This document shows positions 51,177 through 63,751 of a stretch of 64,000 bases of DNA, piece by piece. How positions within the stretch are numbered: the first letter of the stretch is position 1; every line of letters begins with the position of its first letter. The position numbers and the translations under genes were made by a program. The notes beneath the pieces were generated by a model. It had not been told where the DNA came from. It did no database searches and worked only from the letters and a program-made list of their open reading frames with translations. The DNA is from Symsagittifera roscoffensis (Eukaryota; Xenacoelomorpha; Acoela; Convolutidae), in assembly GCF_963678635.1 (NCBI RefSeq), contig NC_087064.1:68872123-68936122 (forward strand), in the 5' to 3' direction.

Positions 51177-51721
51177 CAAGACTGTTCTTATCAAGGCGAA
51201 GCCCTGAATGTTTCGACTGCCTTTTTAGGTCCATGGAGCAGTAAAAACATGAAAAGAAATATTAAATGTAACAAAATAAAAATTTAAATCAGTGTTTTAG
51301 AAATTTGAGTTTTTTTGTAAAAATCGTCACCCCAGAAGCCATATAAAGTACAAAGTGGTACATTTCGCTCATAACAAATTAATTATTGCATATAAGCTTC
51401 CTTCAACCAATTTCGAACAATTTCTAAGACGGATTAAATCTCCACTTACGTATAATAGCGCGAAATAAATAGCGCGTTAATTGTTGCAAACTGGCCAAAG
51501 TGGCAATCTATAAACCACCATAACTTTACAAAAAATGATCGCAGCTAAAAAATCTATCAAAAATAGATTTTTAAAATAGATTCTAAGCTCACGGCAACAA
51601 TACTTTTTTAATGATAAAAATCTTGTCAAAAATGGCTAACTTAAATGTCGAAATTTGTCTGCAGAACAAAAAACCACCCTAAGAACAACAAATTTTCCGT
51701 TACTTTCGTTACGAAAGTCGA
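51177..51721 (-). mobile_element. Dispersed repeat family R1, copy C (inverted)
   Basis: This is a reverse-complement copy, from CAAGACTG to TTACGAAAGTCG. With copy B it makes a 1.2-kb inverted repeat with a 133-bp centre. It is more divergent than B and D. Confidence 0.82.
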
Positions 51722-54392
51722 AACAAATAGTTTTGCGTAGTTCTGAAACCAAGTTCAAATCCCACTGGTAGTTGAAGCCATCTCCCTTAAAAATAGATTT
51801 GATTCACATGTATTGTAATATTTTGTTCCCATTTCTTTTCCTATTTTTTGGATTCCAGAAATTTTCATTGTTGACTCCACAACTTTTCGATCAGATTGAT
51901 TAAACTTGCGCTGTTTAACGAGAAAATCAACAGAAAAGTACCGGAATGTTATAGCATTTGCTTCCAATGAAAAAGAATACCGCGTTCTCCGTGGAAGTTA
52001 AAGCGAGCATGGCTAATTTTTCATCTCTGTATTCGCTATTTTTCTGGATTCCATAGTTTTGATCGTCAAACTTCTACAGAGAAAAACTTTCCAAGCTTTT
52101 CATTTTCAAAATGAAAATTGCCAAAAACAAAATTTTACAGAAATAAAGATCACACAACTTTTTTTTCGCAAAATGTTTCCGATAAAACACAGCGTAGAAA
52201 TGGATGAGAATATTATTTTAAAAAATTTGCTTGCAAGATTTTTACTAATAGTTTTTATTACACTTCTAGCTAAAGTGTTAGCTAACAAATACGCTGAATA
52301 ACGAAAACAGGCAGTGTTGTTTTCAATCCAGTTGAAGCCAAAAAATGCCTGAAAAGAAAATACGAATTAGAGGATTTTGGTTGTGAGTAGATGGTGATTG
52401 AGGATATTATTTAAAATTTTGATTGATATTGCCCCGTTGAACCGATAGAAAGAAGAGCTCCACTTTTTAATTTGAGAATCTTTTGTAGAAGTAGAAAAAT
52501 TTATAGCCGCCTGTTATGCAAATAAGGCGAAAGCTTTTGATCAAGAAATTTAAGGCGCCTTTGGCGTCAATATGTATTTTTTTGCGGTGGAAGCTCGCTC
52601 TGACAAACTGCAGTTTTTGGGTGAGAGGCTTCCAAAAAGTGCCTGAAAATGTTTTGTTATCGATTTTTTCAAAAGTTAGCCAAAAGCTATTTGGTTTCAA
52701 AAATTTTAGTTGAAAACTCGAAAGATCAAAGGAATGTCTAACATGAACAACTTTTCATGATATTTTCCAAAAATTTAGCTGCAGATTCTGTTATAGTCAG
52801 TAAGACGAATCAGTGGAAGAATGGGTTTATTAAGACCCAATTGTGTTTTGTTATTGGGAGAAAAGCANNNNNNNNNNNNNNNNNNNNNNNNNNNNNNNNN
52901 NNNNNNNNNNNNNNNNNNNNNNNNNNNNNNNNNNNNNNNNNNNNNNNNNNNNNNNNNNNNNNNNNNNNNNNNNNNNNNNNNNNNNNNNNNNNNNNNNNNN
53001 NNNNNNNNNNNNNNNNNNNNNNNNNNNNNNNNNNNNNNNNNNNNNNNNNNNNNNNNNNNNNNNNNNNAGAAAAGAAGCCTAACCTCAAAATAACAATAAC
53101 AGCCTCAAACAATAATAAAAAGGCAAATGCAATAAAAATATTTCCTTCGATGGTTGTCTTGAAATAAGTAAACCAACTACTCTTAACAACTCAACTATGA
53201 AAATAAAATAATCAATTTCTCATTCCAAAACGCAAACAATTCTGATCATGCAACGGCAAAACCCAGAATTTTACGACTTCCTTTTTATATTTCTGAGTTT
53301 TCTGATGTAAATTTAAAAAAAGTGTTCTAAATTTTTTAGTTAAATCTACTCAGCACACATGATATTAGAAAAGTAACTTTTATTTTCAATATTTTCCTCT
53401 AATGAGCTTGCCGAAATTATGTGAACGCGTTAATACAAAGTTAGAACATCGCAAAATACGGTCGCACAAAACACTATTTCAGATTTGCTGTCTTCAAACC
53501 TCCATAAACTTTCAAAAATGGTCGCACTTGAAATATAATAATCATTTTGAGCCCAGTTCTCCGAAATAATTCAGATTATTGAAAAAGTTATGTCAAAGAT
53601 ATTTTTATCAAATAATCAAATGTCAGTAAAAAACCCCCACACCTGCGGTTTTTTTAAAAACTAAATTTGGTTTGCTAAATCCGATTATTACAAAAATTGT
53701 AAAAGGCGACTAATTAGGCCATGACAAACATAGTCGGTCTCAATGCTTGACCTTTTAAGACCTTCGTTAAACCATACGATAGAATTGATGGCTTGTTCCA
53801 GGTGTGGGGGGGGGGGGGGGGGGGAAGAGCCCCAAATCACCACAGAACCGATTCAACCAACTTACGAAATAGCGAGTAAACGGCAAATGATGTTAACCAA
53901 CTGTTTCTCTAACCATTGAGCACTATCAGTAATAAAGTAATAAAATTTTGATCCAAAAATAAGAAATAAAATTCGGTACGGGCAAAATTATTAACAAATG
54001 ATTTCAATTTGGCATTGAAATCTAATTTGAAAACTTTGAAGTAATAATAATCATGATTTGAGACAAAGCCATTAAATTTGGATTAAATATTCTCAAAACA
54101 AACCATTTTCACATAAAACATTTATGTTATATAATAGAACCTTATGTTCGAGCACTTTAAGCACCTGAACCTGAAGTACTAACTCTCCTTAATTTGAAGA
54201 ACGAAATCATTTCAACCCAACCAATATTTTTCGTGAAAACCAGTTAAGTTTTCCCCTAAAAGTTATCGGATAATGCAGGCATTTTAACTGATTACGATCC
54301 CTTATTTTGACACTTAACACTATTTTGAACATTTATTGTGAACTCTTTCTCTTGAGAGTTGTATATTCTAAGACCACTGGAAAATCGAGTGT
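51722..54392. other. Non-coding stretch with assembly gap
   Basis: AT-rich and without a supported gene. It contains the N gap and a run of 19 G at 53,806-53,824. Some exon sequence could be hidden in the gap. Confidence 0.5.
52868..53067. other. Assembly gap, 200 N
   Basis: Exactly 200 unknown bases, so probably a placeholder of arbitrary size. Frames translated through it are meaningless. Confidence 1.
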
Positions 54393-54603
54393 GAATAAAC
54401 CAGCCGAAGTATAAGCCAACCGAAAATTTACGTCATTTGAAACCAAAGGATATAAACCAGCCGAAAAGTTACGTCATATGAATGTAATTTGCGTAAGTTT
54501 CATAACTGTTATATATTTGTTACATAACTATTCAATAACAATTACGCATTTTCGGCTGATTTATATGGTGGCTGATTTATACATCGGCTGGTTTATATAC
54601 CAC
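54393..54603. mobile_element. Small inverted-repeat insertion
   Basis: AATAAACCAGCCGAAGTATAA near 54,396 is mirrored by TTATACATCGGCTGGTTTAT near 54,577. Related words (CCGAAAATTTACGTCA, CCGAAAAGTTACGTCA) lie inside. CCACTGGAAAATCGAGTGT on the left and CCACCTGGAAAATCAGTGT on the right may be an imperfect flanking duplication. Confidence 0.55.
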
Positions 54604-55053
54604 CTGGAAAATCAGTGTTAAGTCTTTAAAACTGACTTTTTAGTCCCTGTTTGTCAGCAACTCAACCCAGTTTTTCTACGTATTGTTTATAGAGCACTTT
54701 AATCAAACGCATTTAAAGTTGGCTACTAAAACATAACAAGACTGCACCGACTTATGGTCAAACTGCCCTTTAACTGGTCTAGAATAAATTTTAGAAAAAC
54801 TCTTTTGATAAAATGGAAATTTTTTCCGCGCCGAGGTGTCTCTCTCCGTTAATAATCAATTAATTGGCGTTTTTTTCCGAGAAAATCAATCGTCTAACAA
54901 ACAACTGATGGCAACTTTTTGCTCACAGGCAAAATTAATAGATTATGTGCACAAAAAACATTAGAATGATTTTGTGTCAATTATATTGGAGTTCTAATGT
55001 GTTTTTTTTTTCTATTTAATAACACAGAAACATATTATTCTCCTCAGATTATT

Positions 55054-55548
55054 GCAAAATAATCTATTGTTTTCACCATAAAACCCCATTAAAATTTATT
55101 TTAAGTACCAAATAATGACAGAAAAAATTTCTCCCAAACATTTCTATTGAAAACATGACTCTGAGTAAGCTTGATTTTCTATTTTGAAACAAAAATACAA
55201 CTCATTGGTTTATTGAAACTTTATTACCAGTGGGTTGGAAAATTTTAGCGAGTTTATTTAACGCACTAAATCTTATTTTCTTTTATATCGAAAATAGATT
55301 ATCGCAAATAGATTATCGCAAAATAATCTATTGTTTTCACCATAAAACCCCATTAAAATTTATTTTAAGTACCAAATAATGACCGAAAAAATTTCTCCCA
55401 AATATTTCTGTTGAAAACATGACTCTGAGTAAGCTTGATTTTCTATTTTGAAACAAAAATACAACTCATTGGTTTATTGAAACTTTATTACCAGTGGGTT
55501 GGAAAATTTTAGCGAGTTTATTTAACGCACTAAATCTTATTTTCTTTT
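55054..55548. repeat. 264-bp tandem direct duplication
   Basis: The segment beginning GCAAAATAATCTATTGTTTT at 55,054 recurs at 55,318. It extends about 230 bases, to CTAAATCTTATTTTC, with only a few substitutions. The copies are separated by about 33 bases. Confidence 0.93.
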
Positions 55549-55689
55549 TTTTTTCAGTATCTTAGCGCATTGAGAAATCAGGGTGCATTCAATCTTCAAG
55601 TTATTGTCTTAGATGGCTTTGGAAATAAAAAAACATCATTCTAAACATCTTCCAAAAACTGAACATTTAAAAGACAATTTTTAGTGATA

Positions 55690-56450
55690 TCATGGTCGCA
55701 AGGCTCGTTCTTTGTTGCTCTTGTTGTCAGGTTCGGTTGCTTGTTTATGATTCGGTTGCTTGTTCATTTCTTCAAATTGTATTGGAACTGAAGATTTTTA
55801 AAAATTTTATGAGAAAAAATGAGTTATTTCGAATGATTTTTTGTTAATTCATGGTCGCAATTTTTTAATTATGTTTTTATTTTTGTCAAAAATTAATTTT
55901 TTTGCCTTAGTTCTTTTCTTAGTTTATTTGAACCAGAAAATCCTCAGTAAAAAAAATTCCGACAAGCTGAATTTGAACTGGCGACATTTATTTTATTCAT
56001 GGTCGCAATACATACGGTTCTGTGGGAACTCTTCTTTTTGTTGCTGTTGTTTTGAGATTTTTCTGGTTTTGCTTAGTCCTCATTTTATTGCCTTAGCTTT
56101 TTTTTAAATCTAAAATATCAAAACTTTTCGTAAAATTCGGGCAAAAAAAATTGTTTACAAATGCTTTCAAATCAAATCATGGTCGCAATGCTCTAATATA
56201 GTTACTCTTGCTTTTAGAAATCAATACTTGTCTATAAATCAAGTTTTTGCTTTAGATTTTTTTTCGAACTGATAATCATCGGAAACTTTTCAAAAAACTT
56301 CTTGCGAAAAAAAAACTTTTACTGGTCATTTTTACCGAGATCATGGTCGCAAGTTTAAGATTTGGTTGCTTGCGTATGCTTCAAATTTTTTCCTCAAAGT
56401 CTATTGTAACTAATAAAACCAACAAGAATATTTTTAAAGTCATGGTAACA
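55690..56450. repeat. Degenerate long-period repeat marked by TCATGGTCGCAA
   Basis: TCATGGTCGCAA recurs near 55,692, 55,849, 55,998, 56,177 and 56,340, with a decayed form (TCATGGTAACAT) near 56,441. Spacing is about 100-180 bases. Between the marks, words such as GGTTGCTTG, TTTTGCCTTAG and TTGAACC recur loosely. It is an old tandem array with one conserved 12-mer. Confidence 0.75.
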
Positions 56451-58663
56451 TTCATTCGTTTTGGATGCTCTTGTTTTTAGGTTTGAGTTATTTTTTGCTT
56501 AAGTTGAGTAGTTTTCGTGGGGATTCTAAGGAGACAAAAATAGTTTTTTTTTGTTGTCTATATAGCAAAATAATTGATTTCTTTCGGATTATTTTAAGCA
56601 AAAAAAAAACAATAGATTATCTTGGGATTATAAGAGGTTAAAAATTTTTTATGCTCTATCAGAAAACTTCGCGTAAATTGGTCACACAATCGTTTATTCT
56701 TTGTAACATTTTCAGCAAGATTTTCTCATAACAGTCTATACTTAAACGAGAAACTTCGGTGGGGAAGAATTAAGTTTTTATTCAATCATTAGCAAACCAG
56801 TATACCAAATTAGTTTTTTGTTTTGTCCGGACCACTGAAACTGGGAAGGAATTTTGTCTTCGGGTTTGTTTAATTTTTTTTTTACTTCTTATCGATGCAA
56901 AATAATATATCTCAAAAACTATTAGAACAGGCCGAGTGTTAAATAATATTGAAACGGTTTAGGCCGAACTTGAATGACATTACGGCAATTTTCAAAAAAT
57001 GTGGCAAACCTAAAATAGAAACAATTCTGAAACGCTGTCCCAAAAAAAGCGTCGCTTGTTCAATTAAAACTGGTTAGTTGAGCAATGAATAATTTCGTCT
57101 ATCAAATCTTCCTAATGCAAAATCAGCCAGCGCTTCTTTGCCTCTTGAAGACGAAAAGGCTAAGAAAGTACAAAAAAGTGCATGAAAATTATACTAAAAA
57201 ATTGGATAATTAATATGAATTTTATTCTTGATCATTTTTGTTCATTTTGGACTATTTTGCAGTTAGGGATTTAAATCAGCCTGCATACCTTGGTCGCGCT
57301 CACATTTTCATTAACACAGATCACAGATGATTTGCGTAATTTACTCCAGTACATACAAAAAAGTTTTGTTTTAAAGAAAAAACACCATTCGCAGGTCAAA
57401 AGTGTTTTTTGACTTTCGAACTCTGTTCACGCTAGAAATCATTGCGAGAAAAACCAAGAACGTAATTAATAAATTTGCTAGTGAAAGAGGAACAGTGTGT
57501 TAAAAACTCAAAAAATTGAAAGCTCGAAACAAAGTTTTAACGGCGGTGTTTTAAAACTGATTTTTTCATTTTGCTTAGTTTCATTTTGCATAACTTTTGA
57601 CATTGAATTCTGCTTTTGAATATTGAAATTTATAGCAGTTAGTTTTCTTTGTTGACTTGTAATTTCCGATAATTACGGTTGATTTACGAAATGTTATCAG
57701 TCAGCTAGCAACCCAAAATCGATCTACCTCAGAACCGAAATGAGGCAGAAATAAACTCAAGGAATCGATATCATCAATATGTTTTGCAATTTGGTTTCGT
57801 AAAAAATTCTGCTGATTTTTTGTTTGCACAAAATGATCGGAATAAAATAAAGACACCTAAAGAATATACATGACGTCAATTTGATTCATAATAAATTTCA
57901 AAGACTTTTTTTCGCCAGAGAGTTGAATCGGCTATTCAAATTGCAGAAACACAGAAAACTCTATTTGTCATGTTTATGAGGAGAAAAAGGCTTAAAAAGC
58001 AGAGAAATGACTAAACTGTTTGAAATTAATTTAGATCAAACTGCCTCCTACGGTCATGATCCGTTTTTATCATACTTCAATTTTCGATAATTTCCTTTCT
58101 ATTTTGTAATGTAGTTTTATAAGTTAAATTATCATCCATCAGCCGATGAAAGACATCTGAATCGATCCCATTCGTTTTGCCCTAAATTGATATTTTAATA
58201 CAGTCTCATACGGAAAAACTCAAAATTGATCAAATATTTTGACTATTATCCACCAAAATTGGCAATAAATCATCCGATATATCCCGGTTTAGTGCTGATG
58301 ATGTAAAGCAAAATTTTAAACGACAGTTTTCAATCAAAAACAGCGGTACAACTAGTGGTTGTTCAATAGCGGTATAGTGGTTTCTAAAAAAGCAAAATGA
58401 TTAAGTGGTTTACCATTTTTTCATGATTTCTTTTTCAAAAAGCTGGAAAAAACATTGAGAAGTGTGCAGAAGTTCAGAAGTGCATAAACTTTGTGCAGAA
58501 GTGCGTAAACTTTTTAAGCGACGCTTCTATTTTTTTCCAGGAATTTATTGCGATTTGATTTAAACTAAATTAATCCGGTAGTTTAAATTAATGAGCAGGG
58601 TTTGTTTGACCCTGGTGCTTTTCTCTTCGTTGAAGCACTTTACGATATATTCAATTATTGTTC
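56451..58663. other. Non-coding stretch, nothing recognised
   Basis: AT-rich, without exon, RNA gene or repeat that I can support on either strand. Confidence 0.45.
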
Positions 58664-59195
58664 CGACTTTCGATACGAAAGTGACGGAATATTTGTGCTC
58701 GGGGTGGGTTTTTTTTTCTTCAGACAAATTTCGACTTTTTAACTAGCCATTTTTGACAAAATTTTTTTATATCGTTCTAAAGGTATTGTTGCCCTGAGCT
58801 TAAATTTGAAAAGATTTTTTACCTGTGATTATTTTTCGTAAAGTTATGAGGGTTTAAAGATTGTCATTTTGGTCAATTTGGGACAATTAACGCGCGATAT
58901 ATTTCGCGCTATTAACGCGTAAGCGGAGGTTTAATCCGTCTTTTAAATCGTTCCAAATTGGTTGAAAGAAGCTTATTTTCCATAATTGTTTTGTTACAAT
59001 GAGCAAAATCTATTCTTTTAAACTTTATATGGCGTGTGGGGGTGATGATTGATTTCATAAAAAAAATTTCAAATTTTAGAAATTTTTTTTTTTCATTTTT
59101 TCGATTATATTTAGTTTTCTTAAGTTACTACTGCTCGATAAACTTGAAAAGGCAGTCGGAACATTCAGGGCTTTGCCCTGATACGAGCAGTCTTG
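58664..59195 (+). mobile_element. Dispersed repeat family R1, copy D
   Basis: It has the same boundaries as copy B (CGACTTTCGATACGAAAG start, GAGCAGTCTTG end) and high similarity across the interior. It fixes the family length at about 530 bp. Confidence 0.85.
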
Positions 59196-59249
59196 TTTTA
59201 TTTTAAACGCTAACTGAATCTTTCACTTTAACTTTCGCATGGCTTTGTA

Positions 59250-59945
59250 CAGTGCTGATTTAAATTAATCGGACTAAAAAAAAAACAATCGAAGTTTCCG
59301 ACGCGTTTTTCTCAAATATAGTTAAAATTAGACAAAAACTGAGGAAGACTAAAAAATGCTTAGAATTTCAACAAAATAAATACGTTGCAATTTATTTGTC
59401 AAAATTCGCAACTGAAAGTTTACTTAAAAAATGGGTCACTTTGACTTTTTCCAATAAACAAAAAAATGCGCCGCGGAAACTAACAAGTTGGTTGGTCAGA
59501 AATTTTTATTAAAAAAAACTTCTTACACAGTCCAATAAAATTTTAGCGATTAGAACTCTAGAAATTTTCATTAAAACTCTAAATAAAGATGAAAATTCTA
59601 AGAGATTTTGATTTTTATATGACCTTTTTTGGCTATCAGCCAGAATTATATTCTCCTATACAGATTTTTGAAAGTTTTAACTTTCTAAATAATTTTAGTT
59701 GAGTAAGAGGCTTCTTTTCATATAAGTTTCTCATCAATCAACTGAGTAATTTCAGCGTAAAATTTGGTTAATTAGAAAAAACCAAAATGACCATTTTTTT
59801 AAGAAAAATTTAAGTTGCAGTTTTGTTGAAATTCTAGGCAAATTTCTTTCTTTTCACTTTTTGTCTAATCTTAACCCAGTTTGAGAAAAACTCTTTCAAA
59901 ATTTCAACTTTGTTCGTTTTGTCCGGATAGTTTGAATTAGCACTA
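59250..59945. mobile_element. TA-flanked inverted-repeat element, second full copy
   Basis: The left end CAGTGCTGATTTAAATTAAT follows TA. The right end ...CCGGATAGTTTGAATTAGCACTA is followed by TA. The arms match those at 12,021-12,739. Non-coding. Confidence 0.78.
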
Positions 59946-60560
59946 TAATTAATGAAAAATTCATCGTTAGAAAGATACCGTGCACTATGGTGCAGCGGAG
60001 CAGTAGCGAATAAATTTTGAGAAGAATACCTCCGTTTGGCAACATCACACAGTGTATCATTCATTTCCTTGAAAGAACTGGGAAGATTATCATCATTTTC
60101 GTATAACAGCTAAAGATATGACACTTGAGAAAATATTGAATCCGAGTTAACTCGAAAATGGAGCAAGCGGAGACTGCGAGGAGCGTATAAAAGCGAGAAT
60201 AGGAAGAAATTTAAAAGATCAACGAAGATTCGACGAAGAGAATAATGTTTCGATCAACTATGTATAAAAAAGATTAACGGAAAAGAATTGTTGAACGGAT
60301 AAAATCTTTGATTTTCGTTTACTTAGCCTGGCCCTTGGAATTGAACGTATCTTTGGATAAAAGGATACAAAAAAAAACAAACCCGATGACAATTTTTGAA
60401 GATGTTTTGAAATAAGTTTTCATGTTTTATGTCAAAACAACTAAGTTAACAAATGAACGATCCAAATGATTGAACCAAAAACCAAGAAACCGAGAAACTT
60501 TCAAACAATTTTGAGGTTTACTTGAGAGAAAAATTAATTACAGAGTGAATTTCTACTTAA
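59946..60560. other. Non-coding stretch before provirus copy 2
   Basis: No feature I can support. TTAA directly precedes the LTR and may be its 4-bp target duplication; the other end lies outside the window. Confidence 0.45.
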
Positions 60561-60970
60561 TGGAACCTGATCTAAACTACATTTTATGATTGGATAAATT
60601 AGATATTTTACCACTGTAAAGTATTTAATATTAACCAATCATGATCCATCTGACTAACAACCCACTTATTTGTAAGTGCTGAGATTACTTGTAATTTCAG
60701 CATCAGAGAGATTTGAATTTAACTTAGAAATTAGTTGCCTCTCCAAGAGAACTTCAGCAGCCGCAATAAACCAGTATACCCTAGATCTATTGAGCCTAGC
60801 AGAGACTAGTTAAACAACCTGAGACTAGATAGTATAAGAGTAAGATTAGGATCGGTATTAGACTAAGAAGTTGCACGAATCTATCCGGCCGAAAATAAGA
60901 TAGCGTGACGAGCAGACGGTGTACCCTATCCGAAATTACTCTATGAGTTAAGACCATCGGTTATAACTCA
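60561..60970 (+). repeat. 5' LTR of provirus copy 2
   Basis: 410 bp from TGGAACC to TAACTCA. Roughly 20 differences from the copy 1 LTR, clustered near GCCTCTCCAAGAG and at the 3' end (AAGACCATCGGTTA). Confidence 0.93.
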
Positions 60971-60972
60971 TC

Positions 60973-60995
60973 TGGTGCGACCATAAGTCTCGAAC
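60973..60995 (+). promoter_or_regulatory. Primer-binding site candidate, copy 2
   Basis: It is identical to the site at 13,399-13,421, although the adjoining LTR end differs between copies. That identity supports functional constraint or primer copying. Confidence 0.7.
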
Positions 60996-61057
60996 AAGAC
61001 CTTAATAGCTTAGAATTAACCAAAAATAGATTAGAATTTAGACAAAACATTTTTAAA

Positions 61058-61291
61058 ATGTTATACGACGATAATTTAATCGAAATGTCTCTACGACTCA
61101 ATAGATCAGAGCCAATATTCCGAACGATAATAGAACTACCCGGAATTGGAAGAAGACCTCGAACCAGAGACGACATACGACAAAGTAGAAACTTACCAAA
61201 TAGTTATATGATAGTACGGCAAAAGCCAACACAAACTTTTATATTTAGAATTTTATTAGCAATGAATTTAGATTTTCATTTACAAACATAA
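61058..61291 (+). CDS. 77-aa leader-encoded protein, copy 2
   Basis: It has the same start, length and stop as 13,484-13,717, with four residues changed beyond position 1 (N5D, T25I, Y48N, E57T by my count). The arginine-rich middle and the hydrophobic C-terminus are unchanged. Function unknown. Confidence 0.55.
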   Translation: MLYDDNLIEMSLRLNRSEPIFRTIIELPGIGRRPRTRDDIRQSRNLPNSYMIVRQKPTQTFIFRILLAMNLDFHLQT

Positions 61292-62220
61292 AATCTTGAA
61301 GTCAATCTTCATAATCATTTCAGGCGCTAAACAGAACTATTAATATACAATAACGATTGATAAAAAGATCTCAGATCGTTTTCCTAAAATTCTGCAGTAT
61401 TATATAAAACATGTTTGGAAAATATTTATTGAAAATCAAAACAAAAATTAGTAGCATGACAATAAACTGTTAGTAATCATAAAATCATCAGTTGTCCCAG
61501 CTTCATCACCTAAAACATAACAGCAATCATAAGCTCACTTATATCATAAAAACACTAAATCTTTTTCTTAAATAAATTTAAACCATTTTAAACTTAAATT
61601 CACTTAATTTTAAAATCAGATCATCAAGGCTTATCCTTGGATCTTAATTAATTTTCTATTTAATTAAATTTAAAACTTGATCATCAAGGCCTATCCTTGG
61701 ATCAAAAAGAACAATTTTGTTCTCCCCCACCCACTTAGCTAGTGTCTAACGACCTCAAACGTCGATTCACTATCCAACCCTTTCAAAAAACCCAAGACTA
61801 ATAGAAATTTTTGAACAAAACTAATCATTCAAATTAGGATAAACAGTGAAGAACTTCGGTTATTCATCCTTCACTTGAACCCTCCTCTTATCAGACCCAG
61901 GATAAATCTTAGACTTAGTAAGTTTAAAATAGTATCTAACGAACTACTCGCGTTCTAATTATACCTGAACCTTGTGGATCGATTTACTATTCTCCAACCC
62001 TTGAACACAATCACTACCCCTAAGTAAGATTAAGTAAGTTAACACCTTAGCTTATACTAGCCACGAGAAAGTAAAAAATCATTCTTCGGAATCGATATAC
62101 TTTTCTCTCCAACCCTGAACAAATAGACCCAGGTTAAGCTAACCAAAAAATCGTAAGGACTAACAGTTTAAGAAAATAGAAATCATCTAACAACTTTTTA
62201 CATCCGTCATCCTAAACCTT
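61292..62220 (+). other. Structured leader, copy 2
   Basis: It keeps the paired ATCATCAAGG...CCTTGGATC stem-loops (near 61,620 and 61,680) and the three CCAACCCT-ending modules of copy 1. The second stem-loop differs only in its loop (CTTAT to CCTAT). Confidence 0.55.
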
Positions 62221-62688
62221 ATGTCATTTAAAAATCTAGGAAACAAACAAACAATCGTTTTACACAACTGTGAGATAGATAACAAAAAATACGACCTTGT
62301 ATTCACACCTCATACACAAACAGTTGGATATATTAGAACAAAACGACAAACACTAAAAAAGAAAATAATAACCAAACAAAGACAAATAACACGAAAAAGA
62401 TTTTCCAAAAATAGAAACGCATTTTCAGAATCAGAAGCCAGCAATTTAGACGAACTTTATAAATTAAAAGAATCTATTGATAAAAATTGCCCCATTCACG
62501 ATCAATTATATTTTTCAGACTCAGAAACAACTTCAAATTCATCGAAAAGAGGAAAAAGAAGAATAAAAAAGCAATATAAACACAAACCAGTACACTTGTA
62601 TAATTGGAATCAACCAATTAGACACATCGATAATTACCTATTAACAGTCATTAAACGAAAAAATGAGCCAAACACACACTCCAAGTGA
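62221..62688 (+). CDS. 155-aa basic protein upstream of gag, copy 2
   Basis: It is the same length as in copy 1 and overlaps gag by the same 26 bases. About 14 of 155 residues differ, mostly conservative and outside the basic clusters (KRGKRRIKK is unchanged). No recognised family. Confidence 0.75.
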   Translation: MSFKNLGNKQTIVLHNCEIDNKKYDLVFTPHTQTVGYIRTKRQTLKKKIITKQRQITRKRFSKNRNAFSESEASNLDELYKLKESIDKNCPIHDQLYFSDSETTSNSSKRGKRRIKKQYKHKPVHLYNWNQPIRHIDNYLLTVIKRKNEPNTHSK

Positions 62689-63751
62689 AGATAGTCCAGA
62701 TGATGACGATATCTACCCCTTCCTCGTAGATGCACCCGATAATAGAGGACAGCATGATCTTTGCAAGAATTTCCTCCTAAATTTGTTTGAACCCGGAATC
62801 AGCCCATGTAAAGCAGAGTTCCCAGATGTAAAAATCAAAAGACAAATTATTGATCACTATCTGAAATATATATGTAATTTAACACAACAATACGGAATCT
62901 ACACCATAGAATTCAGTACACCAAACCCGAATCACCGCAGATATGTAATTCAAACAGACGATCTTGACTTAGAATTTTCAAAAGTATTCTTAGAATATAT
63001 AAAAAGCATACAATATCATAACTCACAAAGAGCAAACTCCATATTTACTAATGAAGTTTTTGCAATAATATATAGTTATATTTCAATATTAGAAAACGAA
63101 ACCCCAATCTCAAATGTCTCACCGACAGAGACATCCAAACATATAAGGGTACGACATGAAATCACACTATTTTCAACTTTCCTACATATAATTAAAGAAA
63201 ATTTCACTAAAGATGAAGTTTCACAACATACAAAACATGACTTACAAAAAATTTTGGCATGGTTTATAATAGAATATTTCACACATAATATAGATTTAAT
63301 TTCACAAGCAAGAAAAAATTTTAGACCTCAAAATTCAAACGATGATACCGCCATCACAGAACAATCAGACTACATTTGGGACCCCGAATGGTCTCATTAT
63401 GCATTCATAAATATCCCACAATCAATCTCAAGTCAAGCAATAAGTACAATATCTTATGCAAGAGATTATGTAAGAGTAGTACCATTAACCATTGATGCAA
63501 CACCATTAAACTACAATAAATTTTTACCCGATACGCGAAATAACAGTTTAAATTCGACCGTCATACACAATGAAAACCTTAATGGAACTAGGAATCTCAC
63601 TCAACAAGATATTCAGACACCATCACACTTCATAAATGAAGAAATCGTCCAAACAACAACAACTACACAACAAAGTATTTCACCGATACGTCCAAATTTA
63701 ACAACACCAAGAAATACAAACACTTCACTAGCACAGGTAACACTTCACTAG
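62663..63751 (+). pseudogene. gag: gag, copy 2, interrupted
   Basis: It opens at an ATG inside the 155-aa frame and reads 362 codons through the N-terminal Gag region, including TAT at 62,996-62,998 where copy 1 has TAA. It ends TAG at 63,749-63,751 inside ACTTCACTAGCACAGGTAAC, which is present twice. Copy 1 has no stop at the corresponding place and continues toward the capsid domain. The downstream duplicate restarts 521 bases upstream in the alignment, which also shifts the frame. The gene as assembled is therefore broken. Confidence 0.85.

Noticed and set aside
52757-53167. 136-codon frame across the N gap
   Set aside because: Most of it is translated unknown bases; the real sequence and gap length are not known.
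59834-60064. Minus-strand frame that could be an N-terminal exon of the calmodulin-like gene
   Set aside because: It has a plausible acceptor and a donor-like GTATTC, but no EF-hand or helix similarity, and half of it lies in the inverted-repeat element.
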